Positions 24,801-36,949 of a stretch of 64,000 bases of DNA are shown piece after piece. A program made the position numbers and the translations under genes. Within the stretch, counting starts at the first letter, position 1. Each line of letters begins with the position of its first letter. The notes below the pieces were generated by a model. That model did no database searches. It saw only the letters and a list, made by a program, of their open reading frames with translations, and had not been told where the DNA came from. This stretch comes from Gonatopus flavifemur. Its lineage: Eukaryota > Arthropoda > Insecta > Hymenoptera > Dryinidae. The stretch covers positions 5,766,001-5,830,000 of the forward strand of contig JAFFJZ010000012.1 of NCBI GenBank assembly GCA_018340375.1, in the 5' to 3' direction.

Positions 24801-27800
24801 TGAAAAAAAAATGTATTCCAGTCAAATAAATATTTATTTGTCCCGTAGCAACGAAATATACATTAGAATTAACAAAATATTCTTTGGAACCAAAATAATT
24901 TATTTGAATTAAATAGATAGTTTTAATCGTTTATTTGATTCCAATAAATTATTTTGGTTCCAAAGAATATTTTGTTAATTCTAATAAATATTTCTTTGGT
25001 ACAGGACAAATAAATATTTATTTGACTGGGATAAATTTTTTTTTCAGTGTATGAATATATCAACTCTCTGAATTCCTTGGAGTGGAAATCCAATCTTAGA
25101 GAGTGAGTTTTCACTTCATAAGAGCCAGTTTTCACTCTCTTGGAGTGAGGAGTTCATTCTTAAAAGAAAGTGCAATTTCACTCTGTTGGAATGAGAATTC
25201 ACTCTTATGGAGTGAAAAGTCATGCTTTGAGAATAGAATCCCTCTCTTCCTGGACTTGCAGTATTTTCACTCTTTGAGAGTGCATTTTTCACTCCAAGGA
25301 ATTTAGAGAGGAGGACTGCTCTGCTGTCTGAGTCGTTAATCCACTTCGAATTAACGTGGTGTGACGTGCACGTTGGCTTGATGATTTCAACTCATACAGC
25401 ACATCCCAGATAACACACGGAGAATTCTTTTTCAAGAGCAAGAATATAACTCTTCAAGAATTCTTTTCGAACTAATGAATTCATATAGAGCTCTGGAGGA
25501 GTTCAATCTGTCGGACATTAACAAGCTCTTTGAGAATATCAGAAATATTGTTTGAGTACTTTCAAAGAACTTGTTAATGTTCGACAGATTGAACTCCTCC
25601 AGAGCTCTATATGAATTCATTAGTTCGAAAAGAGTTCTTGAAGAGTTCTATTCTTGCTCTTGAAAAAGAATTCTTCGTGTGTTATCTGGGACGCGTGTCC
25701 CATTTAAATTCCCGATATATAACTTCTGGAGAATCTACGATAAATTATTGAAAGTTTTTTAAGCGGAGTGAATTCTGAATTATCTTAACGAATTCATAGA
25801 GTATTCTTTCTGGATGCGATGAATCGTATTCCAAGATATGAATTACGTTATCAGAACGCTCAGATAGCATGCGAAGGATTCTCCTTCAAAAAAAAGAACA
25901 GTATTCTTCAAGAACTCTTTTCAAACTACTGAATCCATAACGAGCTCTGGAGGTGTTCAATGTATGGGACATAGTACTCTCGAAGAACTTGTTCAAGTCC
26001 CAAACATTGAACTCCTCCAGTCCTGCTCAAAGAATCTCATTCAACCGATTGATTCTGATTAATTCCGATGCAGATAATCGATTCAAACTTATTAAAAATT
26101 GATTCTCAATGGGTTTGAATCAGTTTTCTGCATCGGAATCAATGAGAATCAATCAGTTCAATGAGATTCTTTAGGCAGGGAGAGCTTTATATGAATCCAT
26201 TAGTTCGAAAAGAGTTTTTGAGGAATTCTATTCTTGTTTTCACACGGAGAGAAAAAATTTGCTGACGCAGCAAATCGAGGTATTATATATAGAATAGCAA
26301 ACAAATTTTGCTGGGATAGCAAACATTTTTTGCTGCCACAGCTGAAAAAACGCTGTCGCAGCTAACAAGATTGCTGGAACAGCAAATAGTTTCCTGTCAC
26401 AGCAAAAAATTTGCTGCTCTGGCAAAAGGAACCCAGCAAAAGTAGATTTCGCTGCCACAGCGAATTCCTTTTTCTCCGTGCACAAAAGAATCCTCCGTAT
26501 GTTATCTGAGCCACTCGGTCAGAATTATGTCACTATTTAACGCATTTTCAACCATCGAAATATCATTCTGATGTTATCCTGGGGTAATCTTGACCAAACT
26601 GTTCTTAATGGATATTATGTAAAAATATGAAGACAAAACGAACTTTAAAATCTCAATCATTTGTGAGTTTTTTCAAAATTCTCAAACAAGTTTCAAAGAA
26701 TTTTAAGAGAACTCGCAAGTGTCTGACGAATCGAATTCTCGTTAAACCACCCTGGTGGAAAAAATTTTTTAATTTGGTTGAATTTCATTAGATTTCGTTG
26801 AATGTTGCTGAATTCCATTGAATTCCATGTTGAATTTCACTCACAAATTGGACTCGCCTTTCATGAAAAATCAACCAAGAATGATGAATTTCAAAAAATT
26901 CCGAATTAAATCAAATTCATTAAACATTGCCAATTTTCTTGGATTTTTGTGAAGATTCGTGGATTTTTGTCAATTTTTAATGAGGAAGTGTCCAAATTAA
27001 GAATGAAGTTCAACAAAAGTTTTTCCACCAGAGCTTTTAGGAATGTTTTGAATTCAAGAAGAGTTCAGGGCAAGTTCTTTTTTGTTTAGGATTCATTGGT
27101 GATTCTTGTGTGTGATCTAAAAGAGAAGACTAGCGAGAGATACGGTACTAGCCACATCGTTTTGGAGGAAATTATTTGAAAGTGAAACAATTTGATCAAA
27201 ATCTCGCTCCCCTTAATAACACACGAGGAATTCTTTTTCAAAAACAAGAATAGAATAATTCTTCAAGAACTCTTTTCGAACTATACTGAATAAAAAATTT
27301 CTTTCAACCAAATAAATAGTTTATTTTTCCTCTCTCCATAAAATATTTCTTAGGATTAATGAAATATTCAATCGAATCAAATAATGGAATGCTTGCCCCA
27401 AATAAAATGGTCTTCTAAATGAATAATTTATTCGCAACAAGTAATTAGTTTTTGCATCTAATTGAATATTTAATTTCTACAAGTGAATATTTTATGGAGA
27501 GAGGACAAATAAATATTTTTCCCAGTGTAATGAATCTATAAAGAGCTCTGGAGGAGTTCAATGTTTGGGACATTAACGAGTTCTTTGAGAGTACTAAAAC
27601 AATACTTTCAGCATTCTCAAAGAACTCATTAATGTCTCAAACATTGAACTCCTCCAGAGCTCTTTATGGATCCATTAGTTCGAAAAGAGTTCTTGAAGAA
27701 TTCTATTCTTGTTTTTGAAAAAGATTTCCTTGTGCGTTATCTGGGTCTTCACAATAATGATGGGTGATCCTTCAAGAAGATCGATCCTTTTTTATTTAAA

Positions 27801-30800
27801 AAGTATCTAATCTTTATTGAAATTTATAAAAATTATATATTTTTTATATGAAAAAAAGGATTGATCTTCTTCAAAGGTCGCCATCACTGCTGTATAGACC
27901 ATCACGATTGATCGATTCGTCTGCACAGAGCGAGATTTCAATAATGTTGCTTTATTTTGGAATAATTTAAAAATCACCTTTATAATCACTGATATTCAAT
28001 TTTTAATCAAATCCACGGATTTTTACTGAGAAGTCTCATATTTTTCCGACAGTATCTTCTCTTTGTACATAGTATAAATTAATTTACCTAATAGAATCCT
28101 AAATTTTTCCGTTTGTAAATAAATTATATACAGTCCAAAATGTAGTGCAAATGTGCACTGGCAGCATTCAAGGCGCACTGGGTTCTGTCTATTCTTTATT
28201 ATGAAAGCGGTACCCTGTAAAGAATGTGGGGAGTTTTCCTTCACCCTGTTGGTGGATTCCGTATCCTCATCGTAGGGGAATTGCTTTTCGATCAAAAATA
28301 AGGGATTTCTCCATCACTTTGAATAATTACTTTGTTTTTTGGGTGTTGCATCCTCTACAAATGAAGGAAAAGTCCACCAAATTATGGTTTAAAATTTCCC
28401 ATTTATGGAGAAACTTTTCTGTCATCATTTTTTGGGGAAAAATTCCACAATTATTTTTTACAATGCAGCAATCGCTATACGATGGCAATGATCCTATTTC
28501 AGTTATCACAATCAAACTAAATAGAGATTGACAAATTTCATTGCATCCATGTGAAATCTTTCGAAGAACAATTAAAATTTCTCTTCATTAGTTTTTGACG
28601 TGATTAATGTGGCAATAATACTTTTTCAATCAAGAATACATACATTTTCTCGGTTTTTTAAATTAGTTTGATCTTTATTTTGATATAGACAAAGAAAAGA
28701 ACATTAATTTTGTTGGAAGATACGAGCGGAATTCATAAATGATTCTAAAAAGCAAGATTGAATTGACGTTTTATCAAACACGCCAAATTCTTTTTTGGTA
28801 ATTTTAAATTCTGGCTCTGAAACATTTTTTTCCTGGGCTACTGGTCTAATATCTATTCACTCGTATCTTTGGTTTTTGCCATTTTCATTGATCCGTCTCA
28901 TCTTTTGAATTTTATATGTGGAACAGATAAATCGTTTCTAGACGTAAACCGTACGAAATTTTGTTCATGATAATTCGCTAAACACGGGCCTGGAACACAC
29001 ACAAGAATCCCAAATGAATTCTGAAGAAAAAACTCTTTCAGAATATAGTTATTGAGTTGAAAAAAGAATCCATTGGTGATTCTGGCGTGTTATCTGGAAA
29101 CTATTTAATTTTATTCATAACCTAATGAATTTATGTCAACCGCTTCCGTTTATTTAGTTTTTTTTAGCTTGGTTTCGCCTGAAAACACCTCCTGCGCTGG
29201 AGTTCTTGCACGATAAAAAGTCTGGGTAAGAGCTGCCAGTTAAGCAGAATCATTAAGGGGCTATAATACCCCTCACCAACGTTCATGAACATCCTGACAC
29301 CTTTACGTAAAATCTACGCAAATATAGATTTATATATACATGGACTCACATTGGATGTACACTTCCCCTCAATAATGCTGCCCGTTTGGCAGCTCTGGTC
29401 TTACCAACTCACGATTTTATTTTTCATTGATTCCGCCTCAAAATGGCGGATCTAATTGGAATCGTTGAAATTGGCGGGATTTCAATGTAATATCCAATAG
29501 AAGCGCGCAACGTTGCCGCCATTTTCAGATTACGTCATCATTGGTCAGGTTCGGTATAGACTCCGCCCAACTCAGTCCGTGCATAGCGACATAAGCTGTT
29601 CTAACGTTTTTAATTCGTCAAAAAAAGATTTTGCGGCGGGTCCTGTGAGAGTGTATAGTATTATTTATCTCGAGTGCTTTATTTTAAACCACTGTGTACA
29701 AGTATTTGTTAAATTCTGATCGATTACGAGGTGTTTTTTAACCTAATAATTTCAGTGCCAGTTAAATTCAGTGCAATTCAATGTTTTCGTGATCATTTGA
29801 AAAAAAGACAGCAGATCATCCCGCCTTTTGGACACAACATATATGGTAAATTTCATTGCAATTTTCAACGATTTCCGATGATTCATTGTCCTTTCTGCTC
29901 ATTATAGGATCTCGATGCGGTTTTCTAAACTCTGGACTTTTGCATCTGGAATTTGCATCATTTCGGTGAGCTGATTTCAATGTTGTTTTCTCGAAAGAAT
30001 GAATTTTAAGTTATTTCTCCCCCTCTCTCCATTAATATATCGTACATTCACTTTTTTTCAAAACAAAAAAAGATTGACTGAGTGGATCAATGAAAAAGAG
30101 AACAATTGTTTTGGTACGGGATATCAAAAACCTAGTTGACAGGGTTTAAATTCTGACACACATTGTGTATAATATTATTAATTATCGCTACACAAGTACA
30201 GATGCAAAGAAAACTAAATAGAACCAGAAAGAGAGAGTGTGAGGAGAACAAAGATGGGTTGTAGTACAATTAAATATATATTTCTACGTGTAAGCTACAA
30301 AAAAAATTGAGATACAAACTCTAATTTGGACAACTCAAATGAAGATATATTGCTTCGAAAGTACATCTAAAGATAATAGGGTGATAGTACGTCTTAATTT
30401 TTATGTTAAGATTTGTCATGCTTCATAGCGCATTACTGTACTATAATTTTGATGGATCTCTAAATTTGCTCAATGATATTTCAGTCGTCTCGCTTGTTAG
30501 TCATTTACTTCATTCACATGATGTAGATTGTTTTTAACCGTCTACTCTGGGGGATTGCAATGAAGCTATTCTACAAAACCTGTTCATAACAACTCTGCAC
30601 TAATTATAACCGTGATTTTGAATTTTACAATCCAAGTCTCAGATTGTAAATCTTGTTTAAATTCTGTGTTGAAATATTCAAATCTCTTTCTCTATCGTGG
30701 TAATCCATCGATCCATCTTCCTTCATGTTTTTCTTGAAGAATTAAGATAGATCTGCGATTCATTCATCATGCCAGCAAGAAAAAAATGTTGCAATCTTGG

Positions 30801-33800
30801 AGGAAGAAGAAGAAAGATAAATACAACACAAGATACAAGATAAGTGTAGGTTATAATATGACTTATGTAAGTTCCACATATGTTTGTATACATATACCAT
30901 CGATAGCATATTTTGAGATCCACTGGTTACAGTTAAAAAAATGTTTCAATCAAATCTACAAATACTTGAATATACTTATACTTTACGATAATTTACTTCA
31001 ATCTTGCGAATGCATTAAAACAAAAGAATGAATAATGAAAATATAGTATGGTATTAAGCTGAGCGGATAGTACACATGTGTGCATATATATGTATATACA
31101 CTCTGAGAAATTTCTGTAAAAATCTATTCTTCGCTCAAGTTATCATTGAGTTGATATCGTCCTGTGGAATTTCTCGTAGTGAATATATATCTTTTGTATA
31201 TATATGCACTTCAATTGTGTCTTTGAGAAATGTCATTATGATGAATTTATGATATAAGAGGAAAAAAAAACATCTTTGTGAGAGGATAAATTCAATGATC
31301 TTTATTGAATGTTTATCCTCTCGTACTTGAAGGTTTCTCTTTAGAATAAATGGATGAAATTGATGAAATTCGGTTGCCGAATTCGACTCCAGGATATAAA
31401 TTCAAAGTTCCCAATTGTGTTGGGAAGTGAATCAATTTACCAAACTTGATAAAGAGAGAAAAAAAGAGGGATGTTATGCAATAATATTTCTAAAATTCCA
31501 AACAAAATGTTGATACATTTTTTATATTTCTATCTGTTTGGTTTTGGTGTTTAAATGATTGATTTCAATAAATTTCCCCTCATCGTGTGTCTGTGTAAAT
31601 GTATATTAATTGTTGGTACTATAGTTATTAAATTTTCATGAATCTTGAAATTTGTGAAACTATTATTCGATAATTAATACAATTTGCCCATTTAAAACTC
31701 GAGAAGGTTCGAGTATTAGAAAAAGCAAGGCAAATCTTGCATCAGTTTGTAAGTAATAATTAAGAACGTATCTAGGATTGTACATGATCTGTCTGAAGTA
31801 GAATTTATAAAATTTTCTTGACGTTTCGAAGTTAGAACCTTAGGTACGCATTTTATTATTACTTACTTTGAAAAAATAGTACAGATTGTGATTCGCTTTC
31901 TTTTCGATACATCAATTTCTTCGATGTAAAATTCATCGAGTCGATTTCTCCTCGAATAAATATTACAAGAAGAATATTGAATATGCATCAACCCTTTCCA
32001 AAAGTAGAAAGATTCTTTCAAAAATTGGCTTGACTTGAAACGTGAGGATACTTTCAATCGTATGAGTAATTCTTCATCATTGATAATAACACTGTAAGAG
32101 AATGTTGAAAATTTTGTATGCTCTGAATTACCATGTATTTTTTTCATACATTTCTTCCTATTTTCTTGAAAATTTGTGTTCTGGGCAGGGATGCCAGCCT
32201 TATGCTTTTTCAACTTTTTCCATGGAAAAAAAGCAGGAGACTGGCAACGCTGCTTCTGGGTCTTCCTCGAATGGTATAAAATATAGATTTTTCATCTCGC
32301 GTATTCATTTTCAAGAAAATCGATAGGGGAGATCTGAAATTTTGTAGCTTTTCCAGGGTTCTTGTCGAAGGATTTTTTCTCTTGGACCAAATTCATAGAA
32401 GAAGATACATTTTAACAGGTAAGTGCATTCAGAATGTACACAATTTTCAACTATGCATATCCATAAGTTGACCATCAAAGTACAATAAGCGCTGAAATAA
32501 ATTCTTTTCATTATTTTTGTTTTTTACTTGGAAGTATCGATTTTTCTTCTTTTTTTTTCAGTTGAACGTGGGATGTGTTTCGACAGATCAGCAATTCAGC
32601 AAGATTTATACGTAGCTGAGGTATAGCGGCAAGCATTTGATGTGAAAAATGGAGACAGAATGTAGTAGAAAATGGATAGTAAAGTGGAGTTTTTACAGAC
32701 AAATGAGATAAGTCAGATAGGTTTTAGATTTAAGGAGAACAGTTACATGTTTTTCAAATTGACTTTCATTTGATTCCATAGTTTGTTTTCCCTTGGTGAA
32801 AGAATACACATAATTGCCCTAATAAGAGTCTACGTTCGATGAAATAATCAGGAAATTGTCTCTCAAAAATTGTGAACATAGACTGTTTTTTTAATGCATA
32901 ATGAACTGGAATTTTTGACAATGAATTTAAAAATCAGCAATCCTTTATGTAGTGAATTGAACTCTTCATAAGTTCTGAAAGTTATCAAGGATATTTTGAA
33001 ATCCCTAGCAAGGTTACTCAATCCCTCTTCTCCTTCCAGTTTTCCAGAAAGAAGAAAAATGAAAAGAAGTGAAATAGGTTGAAAATCATTACAAACATAT
33101 CTAGTTGCTGGATAGGAAATTTCCTCTTTTTTTCTTCTAAGAAAGTAAAATTTTACAGGGCAATTATGACAATTATGTACACGAACGACATAACAATTTG
33201 AAATCCCCTTTGGAATAAAATGTAATGACCGATTAAATAGGAGAGTTTCTTCCTGAAGGTTCAACAACTGGTTCAAAAGAGTATCTTCCCTGCATCATTA
33301 AATAATTTTATACAATTCTTTATAGAACTGTCATGCAAATCCAGTTCCAATATCAGTTACGATATAATTCGTACAGTGGATCAATTTAATCTCTGTTCCG
33401 TCTTTCATTTTGATTCGTTAATTTATTAATTACGCTTGAAGAAAAACAACAGTGTTGAGATATAAATTCAAATTCGAAGGAAAGCTCAAGATTCCCACCT
33501 GCCTTTGATCTTCTAGAGAGTAACATTAATTAATTTCCAATTTTCATGGCTGTAGAAATTTAAGGAAGTATTATAAGTTGCCTCAGAAATCCAAATCTTG
33601 AAGATTAAACATTACAAATTACATGTGGCAGATGAGATTTTGAATTGTATTCGAAATTCGTATGAATAAATCCGATAGGATGGATCAGAAACTTTCTGAT
33701 TTTTAGACATAAAACACGTGGCAGAAAAAACCCAGAGAGTGAACTTCCATTAGAACTCATTGATACTCTATTTTTTATTAGGTGTACAACATTGCTTCCG

Positions 33801-36800
33801 CCGTTTACAATACATGGTTGCGTCGGTAGGTGACGGTCGAAATAGGTTAGGTAATGAATGTCATACAGTAAGGTTGGACATGTGTCAACATAACAACATC
33901 GTCATATTAGTGAATTTTTGATGATATTATGAATTTTTACTCAATCGAAGATGTCAGTTTTTGAGCCGGATTCTCGTCATTTTCGGGAAGTTCTGATTAT
34001 CTGCTTTCATTTGAAGAAAACTGCGGCTGAGGCTCATCGAATGCTCTCAAGTACTTACGGTGAGGCTACTTTGAGTGAAAGAACGTGTTGTGAATGATTT
34101 CAACGTCTCAAGAAGGGTAATTGGAATGTCGAGTGCCGACATGGCGGTGGAAGAGAGAAAATTTTTGAAGATTCCGAATCAGTGTTCCAATATTTCTCGA
34201 GCTGGGAAATCGCAGCTTGGTCACGTGACTACATTTCGCACTGAACCGTTCACCGACAAGAGCGCTCACATGTGTCAGTGCGAAATGCAGTCACGTGACC
34301 AAGCTGCGATTTCCCAGCTTGACGAATATCGGAACACTGTTCCGAATTGGAGGCATTACTTGATGAAGACTCGTGCCAAACGCAAGAAAAATTGACAAAA
34401 TCATTGGGAATCACAAAATGGGCAAAACCACAGCACAACCACCGATCCTCCACCTAGAACTTCGGTGGACTGGAGGGGGAGAATTGGTGGAGAAATGGGA
34501 GAGTCTCCGTTGAGGCGACGGAGAAATGTCCGCCCCCTGTATTTTCGATATAATTCTTATTGGTGCATTTACGTAACCAAATCTGAATGTATGAATTCAC
34601 GAATTTAAGTTTTACTGAAAATACAGGGGGCGGACATTTCTCCGTCGCCTCGAAGGAGACTCTCCCTTATTTCTCCCTTATTTCCACGGCTCCCATTTCT
34701 CCACCAATTCTCCACCGAAGTCTTAGGTGGAGGATCGGTGGTTGTGCTGTACGGGGAGTAACTCAACAAACCATTTCGAAACGCCTCAGAGCCATGGGAA
34801 TGATTCAGAAACAGGGGAATTGGGTTCCGTACGAATTGAAGCCAAGAGATGTTGACGGTTGAGACGGTTCTTTAGTTGTAAACAGCTGCTTCACAGACAG
34901 AATCAAAAGGGGTTTTTACACCGCATTGTGACCGGCGACGAAAAATGGGTCCACTACGATAATCCCAAGCGCAGGAAATCTTGGGGAATGCCCGGACATG
35001 TCCCCACGGCAACGGCTAAACCGAATATTCATGGTGTCAAGGTTATGCTTTGCATTTGGTGGGATCAGCTCGGTGTCGTGTATTATGGGCCACAGTACCA
35101 AGAGAGACACGATAAAGTTATCCTCCAACATGATAATGCTAGGCCATATGTCTCAAAACCGGTCAAGATATATTTGGAAACACTTAACGGGATACAAGCG
35201 TCGGTAACGGACCTCTCTTTCTATCATATGATTCTGTCCCTCTCTAACCAATGACGTGAGTTACCGACGCTAGTAGCCCGGTAAATGGGAAGTCTTACCC
35301 CATCCGCTGTACTCTCCAGACATTGCTTCTTCCGACTGCCCTTTATTTCGATCGATGGCACACGACCTGAGTGATCAGCATTTCCATTCTTATGAAGAAG
35401 TTAAAGAATGGATCGATTCGTGAATCGCCTCAAAAGATGCATCGTTTTTCCGAGATGTGATCTGACAATTGCCAAGAAGATGGGAACAAGTAGCGGCCAG
35501 CGACGGCCAGTACTTTGGATCATCAGTATGTATTTACTTTTTGAGAATAATGAAGCCTCAAATTTGAGGAAAAAACGGCGGAAGCAAAGTTGTACACCTA
35601 ATAGTTGTTTTAAATCCCAAGTTATAGTACTCCCACGATCATTGATTATGTTTTCTACGAATCTGGTGTAAGTTTTGTAAATAAGAATCTTAAAAATCAT
35701 CTTATTCACCCCAGGATTATTGTCTTTCAGTTTTAAACTTTGAAAAGTTTGATAGCATACCAATTTCACTATCCGATGAAAAGGTAAAGAGAATTTTCAG
35801 GAGAAAATACAAATTTCTTTCTTATTTAGTCCTCATCAAAGCTATTTTTCAGTCAAAATACTCAATTCGTTTGTAATCCATCTATGATCGAGTGAAGAGT
35901 TCGAAGCCATGTTCTAGGACGAATCGAAGGTTGACATTCTTTTGAAAAAAAAAACTCTGTAAATCCGAATCAGTGCTAAATACTTTTCACTGATTTGGAT
36001 CTAGAGAGAATGGTATAAAACTCTTTTATGAATGATATCCCATTTGGAAAGATACTTTTTTGAATTCCTGTACCTCCCGTGTTGTTGATTCGAGACAAAA
36101 CGGACCCATTACGATTTACATGTGAACCGAAATATCTCTCATCCGTGTGTCATAAAAAAACCCTCCAAGTGCTACTTCTTTCCCGTGTGAAAAACGCTTA
36201 ACCTGTTCATTCTGGACTTCCCAAAAATTAAAAACCTGATCGAGCAGGAGTGTAAATAATCCACGTTTTATGATCTAAACATTATTCCACGCCCAGGCCC
36301 AACCGGGCAAGTGGTATCGGAAGATTTGATCGAATACAACTTTCGTGAAATAAAATCACGAACCCTCACGTGTGTCTGTATGTTTCTGTGTGTATGCATG
36401 TATGTAAGTTCAATTTCATTCATTTATTGAGAATTTATATCCACACAACCCAATGGAATTGGATTAAATTGAGGCACTGTACCACGTGTACGTATAACAA
36501 TATTAATGTAGCAGGATCGGAACTATGTCTCATAATGAAAGAAAGAAAGGGAAAAGAAAAGGAAAAACAATTATAAATCACAGCACACGTTTTGTGTTTG
36601 CTATTGTTGGGCTTAGCGCGAAGAGATGCACGTTCGAACGACCAAGAAACTCGCGTATATATTTCCAACTGAATATCATGATTTCAATGAAATATCAAGA
36701 TGAATACATTCATCTTTATTATCCAATCGAGTCCTCAATTTTGTCACTTGATACACATATATTTATTTACTTATTTATTAATGAAAGAGTAGCATATATA

Positions 36801-36876
36801 AATACGCATACACGCACGCATACATTCACGCACTTACACACATACGTACACGCGCTCCTGCGAGCGAAAGGGATAG

Positions 36877-36949
<73 letters not shown>

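Larger units (their letters stand above)
25859..26511. mobile_element. ATCTGAG palindromic MITE, copy 2, carrying two insertions
   Basis: Left CTCAGATAGCATGCGAAGGA, right TATGTTATCTGAG. Carries the same GAGCTCTGGAGG core. Split by a palindrome at 26022-26179 and by a TTTGCTG element at 26243-26480. Confidence 0.8.
33951..35560 (+). pseudogene. mariner transposase pseudogene
   Basis: ATG at 33951 starts [15 protein letters not shown], then [13 protein letters not shown] (N-terminal helix-turn-helix), [17 protein letters not shown] and SKRLRAMG. The catalytic region reads [19 protein letters not shown] (first Asp), [10 protein letters not shown] (second Asp) and [16 protein letters not shown] (third Asp, expected 34 residues on in D,D34D). 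Frameshifts, stops (for instance after LKPRDVDG near 34861), insertions and an apparent deletion of a few dozen codons after LGVVYYG make it non-functional. Sequence is closer to the Mos1/mauritiana style than to others I know. Confidence 0.93.
33778..35601 (+). mobile_element. mariner transposon, dead, with three nested insertions
   Basis: Tips TTAGGTGTACAACATTGCTT and, at the right, AAGCAAAGTTGTACACCTAA, flanked by TA at 33776-33777 and 35602-35603. The body codes a mariner-type transposase in pieces. Three smaller elements lie within (34180-34339, 34430-34750, 35188-35281) and there is an apparent deletion near 35091. Removing the insertions leaves about 1.25 kb, close to the usual mariner length of about 1.3 kb. 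Confidence 0.95.
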
